From NCBI GenBank assembly GCA_017652345.1, contig JAGCBE010000439.1, forward strand, positions 47,076 through 111,075: 64,000 bases of DNA, in the 5' to 3' direction. The stretch comes from Methanobrevibacter sp. Lineage in GTDB: Archaea; Methanobacteriota; Methanobacteria; Methanobacteriales; Methanobacteriaceae. The translations under genes were made by a program, and so were the position numbers. Numbering within the stretch: position 1 is the stretch's first letter; each line of letters begins with the position of its first letter. The notes under the pieces were generated by a model. The model saw nothing but the letters and a program-made list of their open reading frames with translations. It was not told where the DNA came from and ran no database searches. Below are positions 16,801-25,512 of the stretch, one piece after another.

Positions 16801-17191
16801 TTTACAAAGAGAGATAAGAAACAGAGAAAATTATGAAGATTATGAAGAATTAATGAGTTATAGTGAAGCAAAAGAATTTACTATTGATTGGCAATATTAT
16901 TATGACATTTATCGAAACAAATGTTTAGCAGTTTGTCCTAATAGAAAAATGTTAGCCAACATTGTAGTAACGCTATGTTATGAAAAATACCCAACCAAGA
17001 ACAAAAAGTTTATGTGGCGTGTAGCGGGTGATGGCATAGTAGAAAACATAAAGGCAATTGATATAGAGCTACCAGTAAGAGATGATGAGGGAACTTATTG
17101 TTATTTAGGCAAGCGTTATAGAAAGGAAAACTTTAATTATGATAAACGAGAAAATAGAAGTGGAAACATATCTTTCTCGGAAATGGTTTAA
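13805..17191 (+). CDS. single-chain DPBB RNA polymerase (YonO/QDE-1 type), split by a group I intron
   Basis: Joined exons 13805-15379 and 16208-17191 give 852 aa from a GTG start. Joining rebuilds DYDGD at residues 523-527, the metal-binding catalytic motif (DbDGD) of two-barrel polymerases. Just before it are ERNPHICPSE (about 474-483) and PQRLNGAD, matching the RNPxxxPGD ... KLxGxDYDGD layout of RdRP-like proteins such as QDE-1 and SPbeta YonO. The first barrel likely holds RLPYIKG (about 240-246). In phages such enzymes transcribe DNA. Unspliced, the protein would stop 10 codons after the first half of the catalytic motif. It probably transcribes later phage genes. Function is by motif. 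Confidence 0.85.
15380..16207 (+). mobile_element. group I intron 1 in the polymerase active-site codons
   Basis: 828 bp. Exon 1 ends in T (GATTACGAT), and the intron ends with G (AAAG). Near the 3' end GATATAGTCTAAAG is typical of the group I P7/P9 region, and an HNH endonuclease is encoded within. Insertion between DYD and GD matches homing into the most conserved site of the gene. Confidence 0.8.
15560..16081 (+). CDS. intron-encoded HNH homing endonuclease (NUMOD4-type)
   Basis: 173 aa from GTG (AGGTGAGATT before it). The N-terminus EEWKEV...YKVSSYGKI is NUMOD4-like. The middle VHRIVAEAFIP ... VNHKDFNRQNNHVDNLEWVT is the HNH core. The C-terminus IAKISRFFKSPESTISNIV resembles a helix-turn-helix used for site recognition. 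Lies wholly inside intron 1 and presumably drives its homing into intron-less polymerase genes. Confidence 0.88.
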   Translation: MKKEEWKEVIVKGQEYKVSSYGKIIGKRGRLLKTRIDEDGYIKITLGKDGFSRCPIRVHRIVAEAFIPKPNDYENFEVNHKDFNRQNNHVDNLEWVTHRDNIKYSYENNTEAQYVARDGIKNGRATFQDKDIIEIRRLYNIEHLSIAKISRFFKSPESTISNIVHNQTWKHLL

Positions 17192-17757
17192 GAAAAAACG
17201 AATGCACTTTTAGGGTTTGCTATTTAATCGCGAAATATTATCATTTAGCGGGCTTAGAGCCAATTGATATAAGAAAAAAGATTTTTGAGTGGGGTAAAGT
17301 TAATAACATTTTTATTTCACACAATGTAAATGATATAATTAGAATGGCTATTGAAGATGATAGTCCGCTATTTGAGCAAGATATTTATATTAGTCAAAAA
17401 GATATAGAAGAAATAAATTTAAGATTTAGCACGAAAAATAGCAAGCTTTGTGCATTAGGTATTTTATTATTTGCGAAAGCACATGCCGACAAAGATGGAA
17501 CATTTACTTTCAGTCAATCTGATTTTGCAAATTGGGTTGGAATACAACAACCACATGTAAGCACTTGTTTTGATGAGTTAGAGCTTTTTGATTATATCAA
17601 AAGAATACATCCTAATGGAGATCAAACTTTTGTATGGAATGGAAGGATTGTTGGAAAGAGAATAAGTTATAAATTAAAAGTTGATTATAGTAACATTGGA
17701 GAATATAAAATAGAAAATAATGACATAAGAGATATATTTAACAGGATATTTTCATAA
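17139..17757 (+). CDS. winged-helix-like DNA-binding protein, start rescued by a +1 shift
   Basis: About 205 aa. The open frame ending at 17757 extends far upstream of its first ATG (17344) with conserved-looking sequence (CYLIAKYYHLAGL ... KIFEWGKVNNIF) but no start codon. An ATG at 17139 in another frame reads 13 codons to CGG; skipping the C at 17178 joins it exactly (MINEKIEVETYLS-G-NGLRKNE). The C-terminal half looks like a winged helix (FSQSDFANWVGIQQPHVSTCFDEL). It overlaps the polymerase 3' end by 53 bases. Possible replication or transcription regulator; the family name is not known to me. Confidence 0.75.
17178..17180 (+). other. CGG +1 frameshift site C (quadruplet CGGA)
   Basis: TAT CTT TCT CGG AAA; skipping C gives TCT GGA AAT GGT and enters the long frame to 17757. 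Confidence 0.75.
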
Positions 17758-17839
17758 AACGCTTATGTATTATGAGTACTATGATAAGATACAATACGAA
17801 TATACACAAATTTTATACATAAAGAGGTGATTATAGAAA

Positions 17840-18391
17840 ATGAATGATACAGATTTTGATATTAATGAAGATATAGAGAATGAAGAAGATAGTCCAGAAG
17901 AAAAAATAAATAGGCGATATGCTAAAAATAAGTTTTTAGATAGACTAGGTGAAAACATAAGAAACAATTGTAGACATGTATTATCTTTGGGCAATATAAA
18001 AATTGCACAACTTAACAAGGAGTTTTACAAAGATTTATCTTTGGCATTTACAGAAACAATTGCGGAAATGTTAATAGAAAATCAAAGTGTATATTTTGAC
18101 CAATTTGGTATATTTAGAGTAACGAAGCAAAAAGAAAGAACGATAACCACGCCATTTATGAATAATGGAAAACCAACTGTAATTCCTTCTTTTAACCTAA
18201 TAAGATTTAAGCCTTCTCCAAATTTAAAAGATAGGATTAGGGGAGATGTATTGGGAAGAGTAAAAAAGAAATATATGCACCAAATAGAGAGAGATGAGAA
18301 TGGTAATGAGGTGTATGTTGTATTAAAGAAGGATAAAAAGAAAAAAGAAGATGATTTTATAGAAAGTGAGGTATGGGAAGATGCAGATTAG
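17840..18391 (+). CDS. HU/IHF-like DNA-binding protein with extensions
   Basis: 183 aa. Residues about 50-145 follow the HU fold: helical dimer part, then VYFDQFGIFRVTKQKERT, a beta-arm with TVIPSFNLIRFKPSPNLKDRIRG, matching the HU C-terminus. Extra acidic N-terminus (residues 1-25) and a Lys-rich C-terminus are unusual. AGAGGTGA before the ATG. Likely compacts or bends phage DNA. Confidence 0.82.
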   Translation: MNDTDFDINEDIENEEDSPEEKINRRYAKNKFLDRLGENIRNNCRHVLSLGNIKIAQLNKEFYKDLSLAFTETIAEMLIENQSVYFDQFGIFRVTKQKERTITTPFMNNGKPTVIPSFNLIRFKPSPNLKDRIRGDVLGRVKKKYMHQIERDENGNEVYVVLKKDKKKKEDDFIESEVWEDAD

Positions 18392-18611
18392 GCGTGAAGA
18401 ATTTGAATTATTATTAAAGTTTCATTTATTAGAGAATGGAGAATATTATATTACATGTAAACATAAAAAATCAAGAAGAAAAAAATATTATATAGCGGTT
18501 GATACAATAAGATATAAAATAGCGAAACTTATGAAAAATAGGGAAGCACCAATAGAAGTAGTAAATTGGTTTTATTCAAGATTAGCCCCAAAGAAGAAAG
18601 TGGGTGCTTAA
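18381..18611 (+). CDS. small basic hypothetical protein
   Basis: 76 aa from the ATG at 18381 (a GTG at 18366 is possible); overlaps the HU gene by 11 bases. Very basic (KHKKSRRKK), so likely nucleic-acid binding. Not recognised. Confidence 0.6.
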   Translation: MQIRREEFELLLKFHLLENGEYYITCKHKKSRRKKYYIAVDTIRYKIAKLMKNREAPIEVVNWFYSRLAPKKKVGA

Positions 18612-19787
18612 TTGAACAAAGAGTATTTACGAAGGAAAGAAGAAAACGAATTAGATTATGCAATGCGTTTAATTAGTTTAAAAAAAGAAACAAAGCCAGA
18701 TGATTTAGATTGGTGCGACATATGTGAACTATTAGATTTAGATTATAATCCTGATAGTTTAAGAAAAGCGCAAGATTCACAATTTGGTGGTTTAGCGGTA
18801 TATAAACAAATGTTAGAAAGATTAGCAGATAATAGTGACACAGATTTAAAAGAAGATTTAAAAACGCTTAAAAAATTAAAGTTGGCTATTGCAGAGGAAA
18901 GAGCTTCACTAGCGCGCGAATATAGGCAACAAAATAGAGTAGAATCTTTAAGAGAAATTGCGATTGAGTGTGTTGGAAAAATGCCACCACTTGAAAAGCA
19001 TGTTGAAATTAAAAATCTAACTGATTATAAAACAATGATTATAACACTTTCTGATTTTCATTATGGATTAGAAATTAACGAGTTTAACAACATATATGAT
19101 TCAAATGTTTTTCATAGTAGATTTGAACATTTATTATGTGAGATTATCACGCACATAACTGCAAATGATATTAATCATTTAGTTGTGTTAGGAATAGGAG
19201 ATTTTATATCTGGTATTATACACAATGTATTGAGAATAGAAGCAAGGGAAGATGTTATAAGTCAAGTAATTTCAGTATCCGAGGCGCTAATATCGTTTTT
19301 AAACAATTTAGCGGATTATGCAAAAATTGATTATTATGATTGTGTAGGAAATCATTCAAGATTATTTGAAGATAAAAATAATTGTTTGGCTAAAGAAAGT
19401 TTTGATTTATTAATACATTATATTTTAGAGCAAAGATTTATAAATGATAAAAACATTAACATAAATAATTTCACCATTAATGAAAAGATTGGTGAATTTG
19501 AGCTATATGGTAAAAAATATGCTTTTACTCATGGAGATAATTTTAATATAGACACATTAGCTAAAGACTTATCTCAAATGACAAAGCAATTTTATGAAGC
19601 CATATTTATTGGTCATATTCATCATTTATATTTTGAAGAACAAAATGGAACGCTAGTTGCTTCCAATGGTTCTTTTGCAGGAAATGATGAATATTCAAAC
19701 AAATTAAGAAAAACAAGCAATCCATCTCAAAACATATTTATTGTAAATAAAGATGGGATAAATACAATAATACCAATAAAGCTATAA
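18612..19787 (+). CDS. calcineurin-like metallophosphoesterase
   Basis: 391 aa, TTG start. Motifs in order: SDFHYG (D-x-H, about residue 144), GIGDFISG (GD, about 195), VGNHSR (GNH, about 248), THGDN (about 307) and GHIHH (GHxH, about 331). This is the complete dimetal set of SbcD/Mre11-like phosphoesterases. The N-terminal 130 residues are helical and probably direct substrate choice. Likely a nuclease or phosphatase in DNA metabolism. A terminator follows. Confidence 0.88.
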   Translation: MNKEYLRRKEENELDYAMRLISLKKETKPDDLDWCDICELLDLDYNPDSLRKAQDSQFGGLAVYKQMLERLADNSDTDLKEDLKTLKKLKLAIAEERASLAREYRQQNRVESLREIAIECVGKMPPLEKHVEIKNLTDYKTMIITLSDFHYGLEINEFNNIYDSNVFHSRFEHLLCEIITHITANDINHLVVLGIGDFISGIIHNVLRIEAREDVISQVISVSEALISFLNNLADYAKIDYYDCVGNHSRLFEDKNNCLAKESFDLLIHYILEQRFINDKNININNFTINEKIGEFELYGKKYAFTHGDNFNIDTLAKDLSQMTKQFYEAIFIGHIHHLYFEEQNGTLVASNGSFAGNDEYSNKLRKTSNPSQNIFIVNKDGINTIIPIKL

Positions 19788-19795
19788 TATTTGTA

Positions 19796-19829
19796 GATGC
19801 TAGAATTAATCTTCTAGCATCCTTTTTTT
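19796..19829 (+). terminator. terminator closing the polymerase operon
   Basis: Perfect stem GATGCTAGAA/TTCTAGCATC with a 6-nt loop, followed by CCTTTTTTT. Confidence 0.9.
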
Positions 19830-19857
19830 ATTTTTTTAAGGAGGAATTTTTCTGAAG

Positions 19858-20400
19858 GTGTTAACAAGGTTAGTTACTTGTTTATTTATTACAACTATTA
19901 TGTTTCATAGTGAAATAAGTGAACCAAACCAAGTTATAGAAACTTCTGGCGAAATTTTAGAACAAGTAGAAATAATAGAAGAGAATACAATAATTATAGA
20001 GGAAGATAAAAAATTAGAATTTGAAAGACCTATTACAAAGTATACCATAACTTCACGTTATGGTATGAGAAGAGGTAAATTACATAAAGGAATAGATTTA
20101 GCAGCACCTAAGGGCACAAATATATACGCTGCAGAAGAGGGTGTAGTTAAATTTGCTGGTTGGAATAGTACTGGCTATGGTTATTTAGTTATTATTGAGC
20201 ATAAAGACAATTATGAAACATATTATGCTCATTGTAGCAAATTACTAGTAAAAGTAGGAGATAATGTTAATAAGGGTGATTTAATAGCAAAGGTAGGTTC
20301 TACTGGAAATTCAACGGGACCGCATGTGCATTTTGAGATTAGGTTAAATGGAGAACCATTAAATCCTTATGAATATATATTTGAAAATAAAATTTTGTAG
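19858..20400 (+). CDS. exported M23 (LytM-type) peptidase
   Basis: 180 aa, GTG start behind AAGGAGGAA. N-terminal hydrophobic segment (about residues 3-18) suggests a signal peptide or anchor; an acidic linker follows. The peptidase domain has HKGID (H-x3-D) and HVHFE (HxH) zinc sites and YGMRRGK. M23 enzymes cut peptidoglycan cross-bridges. Its place before the terminase is unusual for lysis; it could be virion-associated or help DNA entry. Confidence 0.85.
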   Translation: MLTRLVTCLFITTIMFHSEISEPNQVIETSGEILEQVEIIEENTIIIEEDKKLEFERPITKYTITSRYGMRRGKLHKGIDLAAPKGTNIYAAEEGVVKFAGWNSTGYGYLVIIEHKDNYETYYAHCSKLLVKVGDNVNKGDLIAKVGSTGNSTGPHVHFEIRLNGEPLNPYEYIFENKIL

Positions 20401-20413
20401 ACGAGGTGATTGA

Positions 20414-21241
20414 ATGGCAAAAGTTAGTAGTAACATGGAAATTCCTATGTGTAAGGGATGTTCCAAACTTTTTAATGAGAACGATTTTTATTATATTAAC
20501 AAAAAATATATTCCTTATTGCAAGGAATGTTGTGAGGAACTTTCAACCGATAATGGCACACTAAATATAGATATTTTTGAATCGTTTTTAAAAAAAATAG
20601 ATAAAATATTTTCATATAAATGTTGGCAAGAATTACAAGATATGGGAGAACCATATTTTAAGAATTATTTAGATTTATTAAAGAAAAGCAATTTAATAAA
20701 TAAAAAGTATAAAGATAGTGATACACCATCGAACAATGAAGAAGTTAAAGGTGATAAAAAGTTTTTAGAAAAATGGGGTGTTAACTCCATGAGTGATGTT
20801 GAATTTTTAGAGAATGAATATCATGAATGGGAAGTATCTTATGAAATAAATTCAAAAGCGATGGTAGACTCAGTAAAACAACTATGTTTAGTCGAACTCG
20901 ATATAAGAAAAGCCAGAAAAGATAATGATGTAGTCGCACTAGACAAGTTGCTAAGATTAAAATCACAAATTTTAGGTGATGCAAATTTAAAGCCAGTTCA
21001 AGAAACTGGAAATGCCGCAAATGAGCAAGTTAGTATTGGAATGTTAATCAAGAAATTTGAGCAAGAAAGACCAATTCCAGAGGACACAGAGCCAGACTGG
21101 ATTGATGAGATGAAAACATGGATAGTTGGACAATTAGCTCGAATGGAAGGATTGACCTCTGATGTATCCGAAAATTTTAATAAAGAGTTAGATAAATATG
21201 GTATTGATGTTGAAGCAGTTATGGAAGATGGTGATACATAA
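20414..21241 (+). CDS. putative terminase small subunit with zinc ribbon
   Basis: 275 aa. The N-terminus has CKGC and CKEC knuckles (residues about 13-40), resembling small zinc domains found in phage packaging proteins. The helical C-terminus is acidic. The call rests on its position, overlapping the start of the large terminase (ATAATG). No HTH recognised by eye. Confidence 0.55.
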   Translation: MAKVSSNMEIPMCKGCSKLFNENDFYYINKKYIPYCKECCEELSTDNGTLNIDIFESFLKKIDKIFSYKCWQELQDMGEPYFKNYLDLLKKSNLINKKYKDSDTPSNNEEVKGDKKFLEKWGVNSMSDVEFLENEYHEWEVSYEINSKAMVDSVKQLCLVELDIRKARKDNDVVALDKLLRLKSQILGDANLKPVQETGNAANEQVSIGMLIKKFEQERPIPEDTEPDWIDEMKTWIVGQLARMEGLTSDVSENFNKELDKYGIDVEAVMEDGDT

Positions 21242-23115
21242 TGCCAAGTAAAGGTGCATGGAGAATAGATAGGGATAAATTTACAAAGACTTATATTGCG
21301 GATGCACAAGGAAATAATTTTAATAAAACTACTGAGAATATGACAAAATCCGAAAAGCTCATGAATGGTGTAGGTGTTTGGACTGCCTACTGGAGAAAAA
21401 GACCAGATAGGTTTGCGGAAGATGTATATGGTATAAGATTAAAAAATTTTCAAAAGTTTTTGTTGTGTTTAATGATGCGAGATGTCTACACAATGTTTTT
21501 GGCTTCAAGAGGTCTTGGTAAGACTTTTTTAACTGCCCTTTATTGTATTATTAGATGTATTTTATATCCAGGCACTAAAATAGTTGTAGCAGCAGGACAA
21601 AAATCACAATCAATGAAAATAGTAACTGAAAAAATACCAGAAATCATAGAGGGTAGACCATTATTAAAGCGAGAAATAGAAGCCATACGAACTGGGCTCA
21701 ATGAAGATCGACCCAATGTAAGTTTTAGAAATGGTTCTTGGATAAAGGTTGTAGCGGCTACTGATGGTGCTCGTTCTGCAAGAGCAAATATTTTAATACT
21801 AGATGAATTTAGAATGATAGATGAAAATGTTTATCGTGCGGTGTTAAGACCATTCTTAGCGGTTAATAGACAACCTGGATATAGAAGTAAGCCAGAATAT
21901 GCAAATTATCCATTAGAAAGAAACCAAGAAATATTTTTAAGTTCTTGTTATTTTAAATCTAATTGGGCATATGATAGATATAAGGTTTTTAGAAATGCAA
22001 TGAAGCAAGGAAAGGGTTATGGGGTATATGTATTTCCATATCAAATGGCTGTTAAATCTGGATTAAAAGATAAACGACAAGTAATAGATGAATTGCAAGA
22101 AGAAGATTTTGATCCTATTTTATGGCAAATGGAACAAGATGCAATATTTTATGGTCAGGCTGCAAACGCATGGTTTGATTATGAAAAAATTGATAAAGTA
22201 AGAAATGTTAATTATCCTATATACCCAATAAATTATTATGATTTAATGAAAGATAAAAAATTTATACAACCAGAAAAAAAGTCTGTTAGTATTGATGGCA
22301 AATTGATGCATGAAATTAGGGTATTGTGTGTAGATATTGCGACAATGGCAGGAAAAATAAATGATGCTAGTGCATATATTTTATTATCTTTAATTCCAGA
22401 TGCAAGAGGTTATTTAAGAAAAGTAAGTTATCTTGAAAATATGGAAGGCGGTCATACAGTATTGCAGACTTTGAGAATAAGGCAACTCTATGAAGAATTA
22501 AATTGTGATTATATAGTACTTGATAGAGAACATGCAGGTATAGCAATTTATGATAATTTAAGTGTTCCTTTTTATGATAAAGAAACATGTAAAGAGTATC
22601 CACCAATGGTAAGTATGAATGAAGAGGATATAAGAGCAAGATGCGAATATGATGATGCTCTTGAAGTAATTTATACTGTTCATGGTACAGAAGTTTTTAA
22701 CGATGAGATAGCTAGAAATTTGAGAGATATGATAATGAGAAGAAGATTACAAATGCTTGGAGATAATGAAGATATGATAACATATTTGAATCAATTTCCA
22801 GAGTATATAACGGCTTCTCCAGAAACGAAGGCTCTATTAGAATCTCCTTATATAGAAACCAGATTATTAATAAATGAAATGATTTTGTTAGAAGGAGAGT
22901 TTAGTGAAAAGGGAACATTAAAATTAAAAACTATTGGAAGAAATAGGAAGGATAGATATTCCGCATTAGCTTATGGAAATTATTTTGCCAAAGTATTAGA
23001 GGATGAGGCATTAAAGCCAATGAGAAGTGGAACATTAGCGGATGATATTATAGCTTTAAATAGACCAGTAGGCAATAAAGCTAGAAATAGTTTATTACAC
23101 AAAATTTTTAGATAG
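21241..23115 (+). CDS. terL: terminase large subunit
   Basis: 624 aa. ATPase: ASRGLGKTF (Walker A, about residues 90-98) and ILILDEFRM (Walker B, about 185). Nuclease half: VLCVDIAT (about 361), IVLDREHAG (about 427) and a late Asp-rich segment DRYSALAY, consistent with an RNase H-like fold. It packages DNA at the portal. The complete motif set and the neighbouring portal make the call safe. Confidence 0.92.
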   Translation: MPSKGAWRIDRDKFTKTYIADAQGNNFNKTTENMTKSEKLMNGVGVWTAYWRKRPDRFAEDVYGIRLKNFQKFLLCLMMRDVYTMFLASRGLGKTFLTALYCIIRCILYPGTKIVVAAGQKSQSMKIVTEKIPEIIEGRPLLKREIEAIRTGLNEDRPNVSFRNGSWIKVVAATDGARSARANILILDEFRMIDENVYRAVLRPFLAVNRQPGYRSKPEYANYPLERNQEIFLSSCYFKSNWAYDRYKVFRNAMKQGKGYGVYVFPYQMAVKSGLKDKRQVIDELQEEDFDPILWQMEQDAIFYGQAANAWFDYEKIDKVRNVNYPIYPINYYDLMKDKKFIQPEKKSVSIDGKLMHEIRVLCVDIATMAGKINDASAYILLSLIPDARGYLRKVSYLENMEGGHTVLQTLRIRQLYEELNCDYIVLDREHAGIAIYDNLSVPFYDKETCKEYPPMVSMNEEDIRARCEYDDALEVIYTVHGTEVFNDEIARNLRDMIMRRRLQMLGDNEDMITYLNQFPEYITASPETKALLESPYIETRLLINEMILLEGEFSEKGTLKLKTIGRNRKDRYSALAYGNYFAKVLEDEALKPMRSGTLADDIIALNRPVGNKARNSLLHKIFR

Positions 23116-23117
23116 GG

Positions 23118-24761
23118 GTGAGTATGTTGGGGAGAAAGAAAATGGCTACAAAGAAACAATTGCAAGATATAGACAAAGGTATCAAAGACTTGGGTATTGG
23201 CGAAAACTTGCAAGATTTTATTAATAAATACAATAAAGAAGAAACAAGAGAACAGTTTGCAAAAAGTTTGACCAAGAATTTGAAAGCATTAAGTCGAATT
23301 TCGCAATTAGACACACATAACGGAACATATCAACCTATGCTAAGCCAGACTATGTTTCAACAAATAAATATAAATCCACGAGTTGCTAGTTCAGAGCAAC
23401 TTGAAGAATGGCTAATGCAACCTTCAAGATATGATGAACAAATAAGAAATTTAAGTCAATATTTAAATTATGCGGTTGGTCAATACAATTCATTAATATC
23501 AATAGCAAACACTTCAAAGGCTTATAATTATGTTCTAGTACCAACCGAATACGATATAAGCAAAGAACCAAAAGAAGATTATATGGAAAGATATAAGCTT
23601 GCATGTGAAACATTAAGAAAATTAAATGTTAAGACACAAATGCAAAAAGTAGATTTACAAGTAATGTTTGATGGTGTTGCGTTCTATTATATAGAAAGAA
23701 CAACAGAAGAAATAACATTGTATCAATTGCCATCGGAATATTGTTATATTGTAGCACCATGGGCATTTGGTTATAGATTTGCATTTGATTTAATGTACTT
23801 TAATGATTATGTAAGTATTGGTGGAATAGCTTTTCCAGAATTAAAGGCGGCATATCAAAAACTTGTTGATGCAAGAAAAGCAGGTTTAGAAGGAGAAGAA
23901 TTGGCTTCTATACAATATTATGTATTTGAACCAGATAAAGGATGGTGTTTTACATTTGATCCTATACATCCAGATAAAGTCGCACCATTTGCAAGTTCGA
24001 TGTTATCTGCCTTAGATGTTTTATCATATAGACAATTAATTAAAAACAAGGCTATTTTTGAACTATATAAGGTTTTAGCTTTAAAAATACCTTTACAAAA
24101 AGATAATCAAAAAATGGCAATAACATATGAAGAAGCGGCTGCTATTAGAAATGTAATACAAGCACAATTGCCAGAGAATGTAACATGTTATGCAAGTCCA
24201 TTTGATTCAGAAGCAATTGATACAAATCAAGTTGATAACTTAAATGACCTAGTAAATTTAGGCTCTGATACATTTGCAAGTAGTAGTGGTTTAAATGAAG
24301 CGCTATTTGGTGGAGGAGATATGAAACAAGCCACCGCATTACAATTTTGTTATTCGGTATTTTTCCAAAGAGTATCTCAAGCCATGTATAGACAATATGA
24401 GAACTTTATTAACTGGGTTTTAAGAAGAGAATGTGGCAATAAATTTGCAATACATATGTTTGGAAGTACTGCAAGACCACAAGATGATATAAACATGTAT
24501 TCTAATATAGCTAAGAGTAACAATTTTGGTTATGAATATTTATTTGCTGCTATGGGCTTAGAACCATTTAGTACATTATCAATGTTACAATTAGAAGATA
24601 AATTAAATTATCGTAGTTTAATGAAACCAATTGAATCTATGTTCCAAACCACAAAGAGTAGTGGCGGTGCAGGGGATGTTGGTAGACCAAAGAAAAATGA
24701 AAGTGACTTAGCCGAGAGTGGTGCAAGGTCAAGAGATTATGAAAGTTCTGTAAACACATAA
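23118..24761 (+). CDS. portal protein
   Basis: 547 aa, GTG start two bases after the terminase stop. Size, position after terL, and SSGLNEALFGGGDMKQATALQF (a segment typical of portals) support a portal protein, the dodecameric channel in the capsid vertex. Basic N-terminus. C-terminal tail hydrophilic with Gly/Ser. Confidence 0.85.
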   Translation: MSMLGRKKMATKKQLQDIDKGIKDLGIGENLQDFINKYNKEETREQFAKSLTKNLKALSRISQLDTHNGTYQPMLSQTMFQQININPRVASSEQLEEWLMQPSRYDEQIRNLSQYLNYAVGQYNSLISIANTSKAYNYVLVPTEYDISKEPKEDYMERYKLACETLRKLNVKTQMQKVDLQVMFDGVAFYYIERTTEEITLYQLPSEYCYIVAPWAFGYRFAFDLMYFNDYVSIGGIAFPELKAAYQKLVDARKAGLEGEELASIQYYVFEPDKGWCFTFDPIHPDKVAPFASSMLSALDVLSYRQLIKNKAIFELYKVLALKIPLQKDNQKMAITYEEAAAIRNVIQAQLPENVTCYASPFDSEAIDTNQVDNLNDLVNLGSDTFASSSGLNEALFGGGDMKQATALQFCYSVFFQRVSQAMYRQYENFINWVLRRECGNKFAIHMFGSTARPQDDINMYSNIAKSNNFGYEYLFAAMGLEPFSTLSMLQLEDKLNYRSLMKPIESMFQTTKSSGGAGDVGRPKKNESDLAESGARSRDYESSVNT

Positions 24762-24773
24762 GGAGGTGGATAA

Positions 24774-25301
24774 ATGTTAGTTTCACAAATAACAATAGAT
24801 AATGTAAATGCTTTAATTAAGAGATTTTTTCAACATAATAGAACATGGGATAATTTCCTAGGTTTTGCTAATGTAGAATGGGCTTTAAGTAATTTTGAAG
24901 GTGTTTTCCATCATGGATTAGCTCATTTATATCCACTTCTAGCGGATGTATGCTCTGAAATGTTATTACAATTTAATATTGTACCTCAATATGGAACAAC
25001 AGAAGCAGATTTTCGCACATATAATGATTTAGATGAGTTTTTTCTAGTTAATTTAGAAGAGCATAAAAAGACTTATGAATTATTGGTAAAAACAAGAGAA
25101 GATGCGCAGGTTAATGGTGATATAAATATAGTTGAAGAAATCAACAAATTAATTAGAATGTTTAATAAATTTATTTCTCAGGCTATTTTATTATTAGATA
25201 AGGCAGAAGTTTATGGAGATAATCTATGGGCTTTTGATGCTGATGCAGATAAATTTTACATTTTAGACAACGAAAAGGAGGAATTAACAAGTGATAAGTA
25301 A
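24774..25301 (+). CDS. hypothetical head-region protein
   Basis: 175 aa, helical, acidic; GGAGGTGG before the ATG. Resembles ferritin-like helical bundles in pattern (HGLAHLYPLLADVCSEMLL), but no metal site is certain. Between portal and prohead protease, hence a likely virion or assembly protein. Confidence 0.6.
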   Translation: MLVSQITIDNVNALIKRFFQHNRTWDNFLGFANVEWALSNFEGVFHHGLAHLYPLLADVCSEMLLQFNIVPQYGTTEADFRTYNDLDEFFLVNLEEHKKTYELLVKTREDAQVNGDINIVEEINKLIRMFNKFISQAILLLDKAEVYGDNLWAFDADADKFYILDNEKEELTSDK

Positions 25302-25512
25302 TGCTGAAGAAGTTTCACAAGGTTATAGAAAAAAATTATATCCTTGCTTTTCGCCAAATTTAAAAAAGTTTTTAGAGGCACATAATATAGTTCCTATTAA
25401 AAGTGCACAACATGAAAACAAGAAAACGGTTTGGTTTTTTGTTTTAACCGATGAAGTGTCACAATTACTAACCGAGTGGACTAATAATAAGCCTACAAAG
25501 GTGGTGAAATAA
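25291..25512 (+). CDS. hypothetical small head-region protein
   Basis: 73 aa, overlaps its neighbours at both ends (11 and 1 bases), GTG start. The motif YPCFSPNLKKFLEAH ... WFFVL is not assigned. Co-translated with the head genes. Confidence 0.6.
   Translation: MISNAEEVSQGYRKKLYPCFSPNLKKFLEAHNIVPIKSAQHENKKTVWFFVLTDEVSQLLTEWTNNKPTKVVK

Noticed and set aside
17191..17343. Single-T deletion at TTTT (about 17209) as the cause of the missing start
   Set aside because: A deletion there could also create a start, but the CGG shift at 17178 explains it with the same rule as the other eight sites and a longer natural N-terminus.
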